Part shown: positions 37,901 to 51,734 of the stretch, piece after piece
Layout: each line of letters begins with the position of its first letter
Position numbering within the stretch: position 1 is the stretch's first letter
From: Gossypium raimondii
Taxonomy: Eukaryota > Streptophyta > Magnoliopsida > Malvales > Malvaceae
Reading direction: 5' to 3'
DNA: 64,000 nt
NCBI RefSeq assembly: GCF_025698545.1
Contig: NC_068572.1
Coordinates: forward strand, 4,712,001 to 4,776,000
Position numbers and translations under genes: made by a program
Notes under the pieces: generated by a model
What the model was told of the DNA's origin: nothing
The model's input: only the letters and a program-made list of their open reading frames with translations
Database searches by the model: none

Positions 37901-38813
37901 TACATATATTCTACACCTTAATCTAAAACAGTCCAGTTCCAAAATTCATATACCAGCAAGGAACTTTTGAACAATTCCACGCACTCAAGAAATACACCAA
38001 CTTGCAGTATCTAAACTCAGCAAATCATTTCGTGTTTGTCAACCTAACGTTAACTACCCTTCCTATATACCAGTTCGCAATCTGATTAGAAAGCAGATAA
38101 CAAAAATCAAAAGCAATACTATCAAACCAAAACATCAATCATAATTAATTCGAGTCAGCTAAAAAATGCACTAAATACAATAAACTCAATCAAATATCAC
38201 AGCCAATGTAAGATATATCTTGAAAAAGTGAGAAATTCTAGGAATCCAACAAACACTAAGAGGGAAAAACAGAAATAAACTCACTGGTTTGATCCGATTT
38301 CTTCTCCCATGGCGAGCGTAACCAAAAGGGGAAGAATGAGAAGGATTAGCCGTGCTTGCAAGGAATCCAGTTAAGACTCTTGGAGCTTTCCAAGCACACG
38401 AAAGCATGCTACAGTCATACCTTCCACTTCCTTCCCCTTTCGTAAACTTACATATATTCACACATTCCACAGAAACTGCAATCAAACGAAACAAAGGCAA
38501 AAAAAAAAAAAAAGGAAAGAAAGAAATCAGTGAACACACAAATAAAATCGGAGTTAAAAAAGATGTAGACTTTATTTCATCACACAGTTTCTTCGGTAGC
38601 TTCAAATTTGAACAAATTCGAAATTTAACGAAGAAACGAACAGTCGAAATTCAAACATATTTAAACAGCCGAGAACTAAAATTTCTTTAAATTTTCCAAC
38701 ATTTCTTATAGAAACAAAGTTCATCGGAGAAATTTAGAAAATCAAAAACATAAAAATAAATGAAAAAATTAAGGAAGTGAAAAGGTACCGGATAAAGAAG
38801 GAGCAAAGGCCAT
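31940..38813 (-). CDS. RSH1: RelA/SpoT homologue, RSH1 type (plastid ppGpp metabolism)
   Basis: 24 exons give 881 residues, close to the ~884 of Arabidopsis RSH1. Exons (5'-3'): 38813-38789, 38475-38285, 37755-37585, 37471-37406, 37313-37221, 37134-37003, 36880-36779, 36711-36634, 36558-36487, 36384-36277, 36091-35994, 35516-35456, 35353-35294, 35209-35153, 35063-34962, 34707-34549, 34427-34296, 34191-34105, 34014-33943, 33525-33439, 33338-32882, 32350-32289, 32210-32142, 32044-31940. All introns are GT/AG. The N-terminus is transit-peptide-like. The HD hydrolase region is about residues 150-310, with His171 (FIIHPVEVA) and H195-D196 (LLHDTVEDT). A RelA-type synthetase region lies at about 370-500 ([27 protein letters not shown]), TGS at 562-622, and a C-terminal ACT-like region at about 800-870. 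Plant RSH1 is reported to lack a glycine needed for synthetase activity and to act mainly as a ppGpp hydrolase. I did not place that residue. A partial dead copy lies at 17483-19281. Confidence 0.96.
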
Positions 38814-39050
38814 GTCTACAACAGCAGAGTAATCTCATTGAATCGAACTAAGCATTAAAACAGTAACTCAATCAACAATCCATCACAAAAAGAAAAAAGA
38901 ATCAAAGATAAAGGGAAAGAGAAAGGAATTTCGAGGAATTTATCATTCGAAATTTGGAATTGGAGATGGAAAATTGGAGCAATAAGCGATGGATTTGAAG
39001 CGAGGAGGTGAATACAAGAGATAATCTAGAGAGAGATATTGAAGCCACAC
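38814..39050 (-). promoter_or_regulatory. RSH1 5' UTR/promoter region
   Basis: Upstream of the ATG at 38813. Plus-strand purine-rich (pyrimidine-rich transcript leader), with a CT-type tract around 38890-38930. No firm TATA box. Confidence 0.4.
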
Positions 39051-39593
39051 AAATATACCCTTCTCTTTCAGATATTTCCTTCTTTTCCTTTTTGGTTAAA
39101 TTATTAAAATAGACCGTAACTTTTATAATTTTACTTAATTCAACTTTTATATTTTTATTATAACTAATTAAGCCCTTTTCAAGTGTCCTATCAGTAAATT
39201 CCACTTCAATTCAGATTTATTTTGGTTTAATTATACTATTTGTGCTTATTTAAATTTGTATATATATTTTTAAGTATTTGTTGGATCGTTATAATTATTT
39301 AAATGTAATATTTATGATTACAGTTAAAAGAATATAGTTTTTTCAAAAATATATATAGTTTAAAATCTTTCTACTATTTATTATTTTAAACTTGTCTTAT
39401 AAAATTTTTAAGTGGAAATTTCTTGAATTAAGTATTTTAATTTTTTTTCCAATTATTAACTGTGTTTTTAGGTTTTTTTATCACTCGTGTCCGTTTTACT
39501 GTTCATGTTCAGAGTTTTTGACTGCCACTCCCAACAATATTATCTTTGAGATTTGAACATGTGTCTCTCCTTTAGAATACAATGTGCCTTACC
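39051..39593. other. AT-rich intergenic DNA
   Basis: No coding potential or repeat boundary recognised. Confidence 0.5.
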
Positions 39594-39601
39594 ATTGCAA
39601 C

Positions 39602-40141
39602 TAGAGGTGTTCATGGCCCAACAAAAAATTTTGGCCGGTTTGCTAAGCCTCAAGTCCAACCCGCCAGTATTAATTTTTAATATAATTTTTTAAAAAATAT
39701 ATAATACATTAAAATAAATGTTTTCCAACAAATTGAAAATAAAATAAAAAAATATGTATACTTAAATAACATTAAGATAAATGTAACTTAACAAGCAAAC
39801 GTGAAAAATAGTAACAAAATTCACAATAAAACAAGAGTTATACAATATTCAAATAATAATAACAAAATAGTAGCAACATAATTGTTAAATGGTAGCAAAA
39901 TAGTAAAGAAAAAAACAACAAGAAAATAGCAAAAAAAGTAAAAAGAACAGCATTTATTTTTGTTTTCATATTTGGGCCGAGCTTAGGCCAAAAAATCTTA
40001 CCCAAGGTATTGCCTGTTTTCTAAATAGACCTTATTTTTTGCCCAAATCTATTTTTCGAACTTATATTTTTACAGAAGCCCTCCTACTTTTCGAACGGAC
40101 CTTCGAGTCAAGTCGGATGGCCTGACCCATGGACAGGTCTA
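39602..40141. mobile_element. hAT-type non-autonomous element (540 bp)
   Basis: Left end TAGAGGTGTTCATGGCCC. Right end, reverse complemented, TAGACCTGTCCATGGGTC. Flanking 8 bp duplications ATTGCAAC (39594-39601) and ATTGCACC (40142-40149) differ at one base. An 8 bp duplication with TAGRGGTGT-like ends is characteristic of the hAT superfamily. The interior is AT-rich, with GGGCCGAGCTTAGGCC and no transposase. Confidence 0.75.
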
Positions 40142-40149
40142 ATTGCACC

Positions 40150-41660
40150 CAACATTTGATATTATGTTTTTTTTTTTATATACAAAATTTAAGAGATACA
40201 TAAATAAAATAAAATTCAAAGCCAAAATAATATTAACTTTACTTTCTCAATTTTATCATTTTAACTAAAAATATATTTAATATTTCTTACAAATTTATTA
40301 ATTATTTATTTTCATCTTGAGTCTATTATAATCTAATTTTTATTAATTGTGGTTTTTTTTTTTCCTTCTTTTCCACAGTATGTTGTTAGGTGAGTGGAAT
40401 TTTACTCAATCGGACAGCTTCATCGTAAAAACACGTTTCCATACATTGGAATTGACGTTAATGCCCTTCTTTGCACTATTTTCCTTTTGTTTACACTAAT
40501 ATTTGATGACATAATTGCAGACCTCACAAAACAACATTTTTATTAATTTATTATATGGTACGAAAATAATACGAAAAATATTATATAAAATGTTACATGA
40601 CATAAAAAATAATACGAATATGATATTATAACACGTAAATTCATGTAAAAACAATATGAATATATAAATTATTAAATCTATATAAAATGAATAATATCTA
40701 AAAGTCGTAATGCAACTACGATATACTTTGATATTGTATTTATTTATTTTATAATTCAAATTTAAAATGATTACATGTTTTATTTTTAATTATAATTTTA
40801 GGAAAAGAAAATGTATTATCTAGACTTTTCTATAAATAAGATCTTCTCCCAAGATTTTCAATTTGTTTATTGGCATCCTTCTTTGATCCAATCCAAAAAA
40901 AATTTCAAATCAGTATTTATTATAAAAAATAAAAAAATTATTTACATATTAATATTTATCAATTTCATAATTCAATTTAAATAAAATTGTTATTAAACAT
41001 TAATTCGAGATGGACAATTTGAATTACAAGTTTCCATGCAAGCTGCAATGGCTCCACAATTGGAGGCAAAATGAAACAATCGCTATAGTTTGAGGTTAAT
41101 TTTGCAATTAAGCCAATTTTATATAACAAAACTTTTTTTAATAATATTTTAAGTATAATTATCAAATAATCACCCATATTTTAAAATATACATACATAAT
41201 TGAATATATCCAATGATCGAATTTGAGATAAGTGTCGATCATGAGAGAAACCAAAAAAAATTATGAATCAAAATTGAATTGTCAAAATCTAAATTTATCA
41301 TTGTATGAACTTAAATTTACAATTTTAGAAGGGTTAAACTATAAATTTACCATCTTAATTGAATTAGATTTTTTTAAAAAGTACAATTTAATTATAGATT
41401 TTATGTATAGTTGACTTTAGATAGAGCAGGGTCAATTATGAAATTACGAGGGTCAAAAAGTGAAGGCCATGTGGATAATGCAAATTACAATACTGTACTT
41501 TGTTGAATTAAAACGTGGTTCGTCCATAATTTATTGAAATATTCAATTAAAATTCATAATCGATGACTTTTTTATCACAATCTTTGCAATGTATCAAATT
41601 TAAATATTTAAGTTAAAATATATCTTTCTTTTTTTTTTAATTTTGTATTTGTATTATTGT
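40150..41660. other. AT-rich intergenic DNA
   Basis: Several short open frames (for example 40496-40759 minus) are AT-driven and low complexity. No gene supported. Confidence 0.5.
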
Positions 41661-41669
41661 TCACCCCTA

Positions 41670-43077
41670 CAATTTGGTATTGATACTAGGGTAATGTATC
41701 GATACATTGATCCAAGTATCAATGTCTTATGATTTTGAATTGACTTTATGAACATCGAAGCTAAAAACAGTATCGATACCTAGTCTGGGTATTGATACCT
41801 ATGCTCATACTTTGAAAAGTTTGCAGTTTGATCATTCTTCAGGCTCAGGACAACTTAAGAGCTTTTGTAAGCTCGATTGAGTCCCGATTTTGATTGTATT
41901 ACATAATATCCATTGAATTATGTCATGAATCAATAATGGAATGAATTAATTGCTATGAATTGTATGTGGTTTTTTCCGATAATTGTAGTAACATTCCATA
42001 GCTTGAGTCCGGCGATCAGACCAAGTGAGGAGTGTTACATTCGAGATATGATAGTAAAGATTGAATGTTGAATATGATATGTTAAATAGTTTGAACTATG
42101 ATGTTTAGTTTATGAGACAATAAATGAATTTGTGATATAATTAGTATTTGGATTTCATATATATGTACTTGGTATTTTTGCTTGTATGTGATTAATGCTT
42201 TAAATCATGTTAGGACCACTGAGCCTTATTGCTCAACATACGATTTTGTTTATTTCTATGTGCAAGTATCGTAGACCTCAAAGTCTCAAAGTGATTAGTA
42301 GCATCTAGACTCTACTTTCAACTCAACAAGTTTGTACAATTTTGTTATATTAATAGCAAGTGGCATGTAACTAATATTAAAGTTGGTCCTTAGGTTCAAG
42401 TTGTCATTTTGGTACTTATGGTTGGAAATGTTATACTTAAATATGACCATATACGTTGATCGTAAGTAGGTGTATTAATTTGATGGTATAATGATCTGTT
42501 TGCTTATCCAAGTTATGTGATGCTATGAATTGAAATTAGAAGGTTGCTTGCATGCTAAGTAAATAGTTGTGATGCTTGAATCTATAATGAATAAGTATGT
42601 GCTCGGGATCTTGCATTATTAGGTGTTCGAAATGTTGAGAATGATGTCGTGACATCATGTCCATGTCATCAAAGTCGCAATATTCCCTTGCTAAAGTTGT
42701 GACACTAAACCCTTTGCCATCAATGTCGCAACATTCCCCTGTCGAAATCGCGATATCAAGTTACTATCTTCATGGCCACAACTCAACCCTATTGAAGTCG
42801 CGTCAAAAAGTACTGCTCTCAATGTCGCAACAATACCTCTATATTGGTTTTTTTTACATATTAGTTCCTCATTTGTTACTGAAGTTTCATAAAAGCTTTA
42901 GTAAGCCTACTTATAACCCGAATATGAATAATTAATGTTAATAGAAGTTTTAGAACTTAAACGTTTGCATGATTTGTCTTTTGAATATTGAAATGAAAAT
43001 TGTAGTTGCTTCAGCAATGAATGTGACATCTCATATCTTGGACCCAACGATCAATTCAGGTGTAGGGTGCTACAGAT
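41670..43077 (+). mobile_element. LTR remnant ending ...GGGTGCTACA
   Basis: Contains repeated TATCGATAC/TATTGATAC words (41680-41810) and AACATTCCATAGCTTGAGTCCGGCGATCAGACC (about 41990-42023, quoted in two overlapping parts: AACATTCCATAGCTTGAG, GTCCGGCGATCAGACC). Imperfect AATGTCGCAACATTCCC-type repeats lie at 42660-42840. Its end is GACCCAACGATCAATTCAGG then GGGTGCTACA, like the 3' ends of the other long LTRs here. The left boundary is approximate and there are no coding domains. Confidence 0.5.
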
Positions 43078-43079
43078 AA

Positions 43080-44290
43080 TAATGGGAAAAAATGAGGATA
43101 TTGAATAAATTTGTTGAGAAATATAAACATGGAATAGATTAGACAAAATGAAAAGACACAATGAAAGTAGAATTAAATTTGGGAAGTTTTTGAACTAGTC
43201 GTCCAAACATCTAAATGTATAAAGTTAGTGAGGGTACAAATGTGTAGTTTTACGAAAACATGATAAGAAAAATAAAGTTTTTCACTAATCCTAGTATTGA
43301 TTATGAAAAGATATAATATTCTTTTGTAGTGGATGAAATGACATTTAGATATCTTATTAGTTTGGCGGTTAATGAAAATTTGGCATGCATCTAATGTTTG
43401 TTGTTATAGACTTTTATATGAATCATTATATAGTGGAAATTTATATTAAAATCCTTGAAGGATTTAGAATACTAGAAGCAGATAAAAATCTTGAAAAATT
43501 GTCCAATATGTTTGCGTAAACATTTATATGAATTGAAATAATTTGAACATATGTAGTAAATTTGACTTCTTGAATAGTAGTTGAAGGAAGATTATATGAT
43601 CCAAAATACTTATATGTACTTTTATAAAAGGATTATGATAAAAATATGTTATGATTATTGTTGAAACTTCTGAAGAAATCAAAATATATTTCTCCAAAAA
43701 AATCTTCCTCACTCGTGACTTTCAAAAGAATGAAGATATAAACGTTTAGCAAATTCATTCAAGTGATCATTTAAAGAGCTAGTATTCAAGATTGAATACG
43801 TAGAATACGCGATATTACGTGATGTTGTCATGAGAGGGAGTAATTACATGTTTTACTCTTTTTCCCTTAACGAAAGTTTTGTCCCACTAGATTTTTCTAC
43901 TAAGGTTTTTAATGAGGCAACATGTTATACATATTATAGATATGTGTACTCTTTTTCCTTCACTAGCATTTTTTTCCCCGCAGGGTTTTTATCTTAATAA
44001 GGTTTTAACGAAGTACATTATCTACTAAACATCCAATGGAGAATGTTATGAATATTTTGTTAATAAGTAAATCCTCATTAAGATAAAGATAAGTTTGATG
44101 TACTTTAGGACTCTAATATTCAATAAAAGTTTATTTTTATTTCATTTATACTTTTATATCTATAAATATAGACTTTAAAAGCATTACAAATATTCCTATT
44201 AATCAATAAAATTCGGAGTTGTTGTTTTGTACTTTGTTCTCTTTGTTATTTATTTCATAATACAAACCAATTAAATTAATTTATGTTAAA
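43080..44290 (+). pseudogene. Copia retrotransposon 3' remnant
   Basis: Very decayed RT-like words at 43330-43640 (e.g. DEMTFRYLISLAVNENLA; ILEADKNLEKLSNMF). A purine tract GAGAGGGAG near 43836 is followed by TTTTGTCCCACTAGATTTTT and AAGGTTTTTAATGAGGCAAC, sequences typical of Copia 3' ends. A LTR-like stretch runs to about 44270. Boundaries are approximate. Confidence 0.5.
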
Positions 44291-45150
44291 TTTTTTCTTT
44301 GATGTCGGCGAATTATTTTTTTCCCATGGTAAATAACAGATGAAAAATGTTTTATTTATCGAGTTAAAAAAGGGATAATATTGTTGTGAGTTTAAAATAA
44401 ATTTGAATTTGGGCGATGTTAGATGGTTGAATCAAGTCTAGTTTAAGTATGATATTAAATTTTTATATTCATTCAAGTTTAACTCATATAAAATATAAAT
44501 CTAAAATTTTTCTTAAGTTCGTCTATATTTATAAATATTTTAATCAAATTCATTTTAGGCCCATTCATATTAATTTTAAAATTTTCTAAAGAAAAATTAT
44601 ATTTATATTTAATCCAATATTTTATCATTTATATAATTTTATTTCTTAATTTCTTTTGAAAGACATTTATTAAAATATTATATATAGGCAAATAAACATT
44701 TTTAATGTTAAAATTAACTATTATATATTACTTTCTATTTAATTTTTACGTGTTATAAATTATATAATATTTAAAAATAACATAATATAATATATTTGAA
44801 ACTTAGAAAATGAGCCGAGTCAGACTTGAACCTTAAAATTTTGAACCTGAGCCTAAGCCAGACTTATATTTTAGGCAAGCTTAATTTTTTTATAAACTTA
44901 ATTTTTGGACTTAATATTTTTGTTTAAACCCTCTCAAATATCGAGTGAGCCTTTAAACTTTGATGAGTAACTTCGCCTCAAACTTTTGTTGAATTCAGTA
45001 AAAGAAATATATTAAACATAAAAGGAAAATTTCCGAAGATGCTGAATAGATTCATAAATGAAATCTTATTTTGACGGAATAGATATCACCTTAAATTTTA
45101 ATTTAATCGGTTCATACAAGTATTGCATTTAAGTAGCTAGATTGATATAC
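44291..45150. other. AT-rich intergenic DNA
   Basis: A diverged GC-poor repeat around 44800-44960 (GAGCCGAGTCAGACTTGAAC, GAGCCTAAGCCAGACTTATA) resembles the interior of the hAT-type element at 39602. No gene. Confidence 0.4.
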
Positions 45151-45152
45151 AT

Positions 45153-45704
45153 TTAAGAAGTGGTCAAAAATAGAACGAGGTCTAACGCATTGATACATAG
45201 TTGTCGAAACATGATATTTCTATGAGGCAACTCCAATTGATTCCCTGGCATTTTCCTCAACCCGTTGTCGCAAGTGATCGCGTCATCAATGGCCGATTCC
45301 AAAAACATTTTTGTATCCTTGTAGTTCTTCGACACCAGTGATGATACCGCGCCATCGAGCTGCTGTGTCGCCGATATGTAATTATCTTCGCAATCCTGGA
45401 AGTTCTGCTCCACTGCCGGCTCCAGTTTCTTTGTGTCGAGTGTCTTCTTGATGTAGAAAGATGTGTTCGTGCCATTATTCGACGCCACCTTGATCGATAT
45501 CAAGGCAAGCATGGCTAAGTCAGCACTTTTGCTGGCATGTTCTGCCATGAGGCTCGAGATGCAAAGATCTTTCGCCTTCACCTTCTCGCAAGCCTGCGCA
45601 ACTAACGGGTTGTTCCCATCGGCAGCATTTATCGGCGGTGAAAAGGAGAGGTAAAGACAGAAAATACCTACAAACAATACAACATTATTTATGACAAGCC
45701 TCAT
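45153..45704 (-). CDS. Pectin methylesterase/invertase inhibitor-domain protein
   Basis: Single-exon gene of 183 residues. It starts with a secretory signal peptide (residues 1 to about 27, hydrophobic core VVLFVGIFCLYLSF) and continues as a four-helix PMEI/C-VIF inhibitor domain. The four conserved cysteines are at residues 39, 48, 105 and 145 (ACEKVKAKDLC, DCEDNY, ITCDNG) and would form the two disulphides. An extra cysteine lies near the C-terminus (RQLCINAL). Such proteins are secreted to the cell wall or vacuole and inhibit either pectin methylesterases or acid invertases by 1:1 binding. Which target applies here cannot be read from the sequence. Typical lengths are 170-200 residues, so it looks complete. 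Its base composition is much richer in GC than the surrounding DNA. There is no close neighbour gene. Confidence 0.9.
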   Translation of the reverse strand: MRLVINNVVLFVGIFCLYLSFSPPINAADGNNPLVAQACEKVKAKDLCISSLMAEHASKSADLAMLALISIKVASNNGTNTSFYIKKTLDTKKLEPAVEQNFQDCEDNYISATQQLDGAVSSLVSKNYKDTKMFLESAIDDAITCDNGLRKMPGNQLELPHRNIMFRQLCINALDLVLFLTTS

Positions 45705-46955
45705 TGTTGTTGTCTCCTTATAGTTTTTGCCCTCTTTTTCCTTCTCGGGTTTTTTTATTCGGAATTTTGTAAAATTTGAGTTCGTTGTGTTTTTAAATAA
45801 TGAAAAAAATAATAATAGTGTGATTTTTTTCTTTTAAACAACAATTCGAAGTCACTACTTTAAGTGCACGAAGCTTCAATGATATCTAAAAATGATATGG
45901 TAATAAAACAAATTCAAGAAACAATGTTTTGACGGTAAGATTCAAAGACATACGCGTAGCCACTCGATCATTATGAATTGGATCCGTTGTTGAAGGGTTT
46001 GACCCCTAAATTTATTGTATTCTGATTTATCGGATCCTAATGAATAGTACAAATTTGAATATATCTTATTTGTATATTGTAGATTTAAATAATTCGAATT
46101 TATATAATCTTTGATTTTGAATATTTTAATTATTATTTTTAAAAATTTTATTTTTACAAAAATTGCATACCCCAAATCCAGCTACCATCCCAAATACAAG
46201 GCCTAGAGACTCGTCAAGGTGTTAAAAGTATTTTGATCCCTTTTATTATTAAAATCTATTTATTTATTTTTAATGCCATTTATATTTATATTACGGTCTA
46301 TTTCAAATTTTGTCCCTTTTAATAATATCAACTACATAAAATTCATTAATTAAATATATTATTGCACAACTTGCAAAAAAGCACTTTTTATTATTATTTT
46401 TAAATCAGAATTTATCTTAATGGATTTTTGTAATATTTATTTTATTTGCGGTTGTATTATTGATATATTTAATCACACTAAAAAACATATTATTATCAGA
46501 TGTTTAATATTATGTTAGATTGCTATTTCCGCATGATAATCATGAAAATGTAACATCATTTTAGTTAATAGATTTGACAATTACCGTTTAAGTAATGATT
46601 GTAATTTTAAAACACGACAAGCATAAAGACTAAAAATATCAAATTGAAAAAGAAGAAAAAAACTAAATCCGCAAGTTAGCAAAAATCGATTTGCTCAATA
46701 AATCAACTTGCTTGAGATCAAATTGATTATACCCAGATGAAAACAATCTGCAAAATACTTGCAAAACATCTAAGATTCCAAGTAAAGTTACCATTATATT
46801 AGCTGACCCTAACACGGGGCAACATAATCTCTCATATTTAATTCTGAAAATGGAAACAATGGATGGATATCCAAAAAAGAAAAACATGTTCAATCACACT
46901 AAAAAAAAAAAGGGAAAATACCCATTTTGGTGATGATAGGTTGATAGTGGTGAAC
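45705..46955. other. Intergenic between PMEI and RPL18
   Basis: 45705-45800 is the PMEI upstream region, with an A/T stretch TTTTTAAATAATG (45790s) as a possible TATA-like element. The rest is AT-rich. 46660-46955 probably includes the RPL18 3' UTR. No other gene supported. Confidence 0.45.
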
Positions 46956-48772
<1,817 letters not shown>

Positions 48773-48852
48773 TGCCGGTGATCACTGCTGCTTCGGGGGA
48801 AGGGGGTGGGCGGCGCTGCTGAAAGAACAAATGGCCTTAAGGGGGAGAAAGG

Positions 48853-48933
48853 TAGGGTTTTGTTAGGTAAAATGGTGAAATTCCGTTCAAAGCTGAAGTC
48901 CATTGATTTCAATGCAGCCTATATTTTTGGGCC
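48853..48933 (-). promoter_or_regulatory. Telo-box and site II-type motifs of RPL18
   Basis: On the minus strand, AAACCCTA (48860-48853) lies about 80 bp, and GGCCCA (48933-48928, TGGGCC on the plus strand) about 155 bp, upstream of the ATG. This pairing is well known in plant ribosomal protein gene promoters, where TCP-type factors bind TGGGCY sites. Confidence 0.65.
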
Positions 48934-49036
48934 GTTAGATCTGATGATCCGCTATATCTGATTATACTCCATTGAAGGGTCCGGCCCGCGTGGAAAAATT
49001 GCCTCTAAGGATTCAATTGCTTGCAAGTCCAAATAT

Positions 49037-49290
49037 GATTAATTTACCTATAAAGGCCCGTTTCCAAGTATATTTACGGAAATGGGCTAATTTTTGCATT
49101 ATTTATTGGAAAGGGCCGATTTTGGTAAAACGCGTCCACGTAGGAGCATTTTAAGGTGAAATTTCAGCAAAACGTGCCCCTAGGGGAGCGATTTTGCCAT
49201 GTCAGCACAAAACGCGCTGACGTGGACGCACTTTGTTGACGTGGCAAAATCGCTCCCCCAGAGGCGTGTTTTGCTCCATGTTTTTTACTC
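49037..49290 (+). repeat. MULE left TIR
   Basis: Inverted partner of 53515-53763. Contains three ACGT cores (CCACGTAGG, TGACGTGGA, TGACGTGGC) and a TGGGCT word. Confidence 0.9.
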
Positions 49291-49546
49291 CAACAGCTAT
49301 TTTATTTTTTGACTATTGGGGGATCTAACGATAAAAAAAAAAGAAGTATAAAAACCCCCTCCTATTATTTCACACAATATTTCTTCAAATTTTGGCAAAA
49401 AACTCTCAATTTTCTCCCTAGATTTTTCAAAGCTCTCAAATTTCTCCTTAAATTTCTCAAAGCTCTCCTTAATTAATTTTTTCCTTTTATTTTTTTCTAA
49501 ATTAGTATTTTTTTTACAATTTCAAAAATATTTGATCGTGTTAGCA

Positions 49547-51615
49547 ATGGCTAGGGAATTAATTCGTCTTGATCATAAACATATCTCTATCGAATAAATG
49601 AAAATGGTAAGGGTTAATTTTAATTTTTGAATATTATTTAATATTTTTTCATTTATGTAATTTTAATTAATTTGTATTTTATAATTTTTTATAACAGTCT
49701 GGAGATTGGGTGTTACAATGTTATATTCGTAATATGTCTGGTCCTCCATCACCGTTGATAGAAAATTACTTGAGAGAAGCAGGTTTTGGCACGTGGGCAT
49801 TATAAGTCGAGGGTGCAGGTTGGATCCAAAACTTATCAGCGCGTTAATAGAGAGGTAGAGACCCGAGACGCACACATTTCATCTTCCATGCAGAGAGTGT
49901 ACTATCACTTTGGAGGACGTGCAATTATAATTAAGATTGTCGGTGGATGGGTCCGCACTCACAGGGCCCGTTCAATCTGCTGATTGGGGAGCCATATGCT
50001 ACGATCTTTTGAGTGTAATTCTCAATAATATTTATGGAGGTCGGATGGAGATGGGCTGGTTACGAGACACATTCCCGGAGCTGAAGAATGATTCGAATGA
50101 AGTAGAAAGAATACGATATGCTCATGCATACATCCTTGAGATGATTGGAGGTTATTTGATGCCGGACTTGTCACGAAACCTCCTACATCTGAGGTGGCTG
50201 CTGAAACTCATTGATTTTAGAGCAACTGGCGAATTTAGTTGGGGATTTGTCGTGTTGGCAATATTGTACCGGAAGATGAGTGGGGCGATGCCACCAAATA
50301 AAGCCAAAATCAAAGGTTGCCTATCACCACTACAATTATGAGCTTGGTTTCACTTTCTATTTTTACGTCTCCGAGTGAACCACCCATATACATTCCCACT
50401 CATAACGAGGTAAATTTTTATTTGATTTTACAATTATTACATAAATTTAAAATAAAATTGTATGCTAACAATTTATTTAATTAGGTGGAACCATCCGGTG
50501 AGTTATGTTGGAATACCTACCGCTCTTGAAGATATACGACTTCTATTAGACCAACGTTCGGAAGTGCAAGTAAGTATTAAATAATATATATATACGTAAA
50601 ATAGTCGTTTCATATTTAGTATTTAATATTTAGTATTATGTATATAACTAATATTTTTATCACGTTCATATAGTTTCAATGGACACCATACTAGGATCTG
50701 ACAATTTGGGCAGTAATTCTGGATGAATTCTTTCAAAATTCGAACATTTGGCATGTTAAGGTCTCATTGGCCAACTATGCTACTGTCGAGATGCACCAAA
50801 CGAATAAAGTGTTCGGTAATTTAAATTCTGACAACCGATTTTCGAGGCACCTAAGGTGCTCGATAAAGAGCACAAAATTGACTTATGGTAAACGAATATG
50901 AATTGGTCGATATTTTTCTCGGAATATATCAAAATTTGGGAAAATTAGTATGATCATATACCTACTCGCAAATCGATCATCATTTTAGAGTTAGCATGCG
51001 CGACGGATTACATATCATGGTTTTAGGATTCATGGCAAGCCATATTTACTATCGGAAGAGCAGAGGCGTCGGTAAATCCGTGTAGAAAGGGAACGACAGG
51101 GCCCTTTAAATCCAAGAATAAGGGATGACGGCACGGGTCCATCAACAGTGCCCACACAATCACCGAGTCCAACGCCTCAACTGATGACACCCATACCACA
51201 GCCCCTTCAGATTATGCCAAGTGCATATCCTAGCCCTTATATGTATCCTAACCCTTATATGTTTCCATTTTCCAGTCCTATACCAAGTTGGAATACATGT
51301 CCCGGTGCATCTCCTTTTTCAATGACTCCGACTCAACCGACGATATATAGGCCATCATCGCCGGATGGATCGCACGAAGCATCATCGAGGAGCTTATCTT
51401 ATTACCAATCCCCATCGCCTTATGAGATTCAAACACCTCCACCGTGGGTGATGCAAACACCTTCATATTCTTTATTTTATCAATATGGGTCATCTTCCCA
51501 ACACCTACAACCGGAGCAACCACAACCCGCGCCGGAAGCTGAACCAAGGAGGAATCCAGCTCGTAATCGTCGACCACCCCCATATGGCACTGATTCCAAC
51601 CGGCACATACATTGA
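49547..51615 (+). pseudogene. Plant mobile domain (MAIN-like) gene carried by the MULE, broken
   Basis: Multi-exon relic of a PMD-C protein of the MAIN/MAIL or 'phosphatase 7 long form homologue' type. Parts in order: MARELIRLDHKHISIE (49547) then TAA at 49595; GDWVLQCYIRNMSGPPSP and ENYLREAGF (49698-49790) then a frameshift; SADWGAICYDLL, MEMGWLRDTFPELKNDS, RYAHAYILEMIGGYLMPDLS and HLRWLLKLIDF (49937-50341, the conserved PMD core) then a stop; RWNHPVSYVG and DIRLLLDQRSEVQ (about 50485-50570); DEFFQNSNIWHVKVS (50700s); and a Pro/Tyr/Met-rich tail (51148-51615, e.g. PYMYPNPYMFPF) ending NPARNRRPP. Host MAIN and MAIL1 act in silencing and gene control. Copies in transposons have no proven role. 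This one is dead. Confidence 0.88.
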
Positions 51616-51734
51616 TTTTTTTAATATATTTGTAAAACTGTTTTTATATTATTTCATTTAATAAAATGAAAGTTACATTTAATATTTTAATAGTAAATTA
51701 TTTTTATATTTTTAATAAAATAGAAGTTCTTTTG

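Noticed and set aside
38352..38690. 112-residue plus frame
   Set aside because: Antisense to RSH1 exon 2 and its upstream intron. No domain, and splice sites support the minus gene.
51278..51583. 101-residue minus frame within the MULE
   Set aside because: Antisense of the Pro/Tyr-rich PMD tail.
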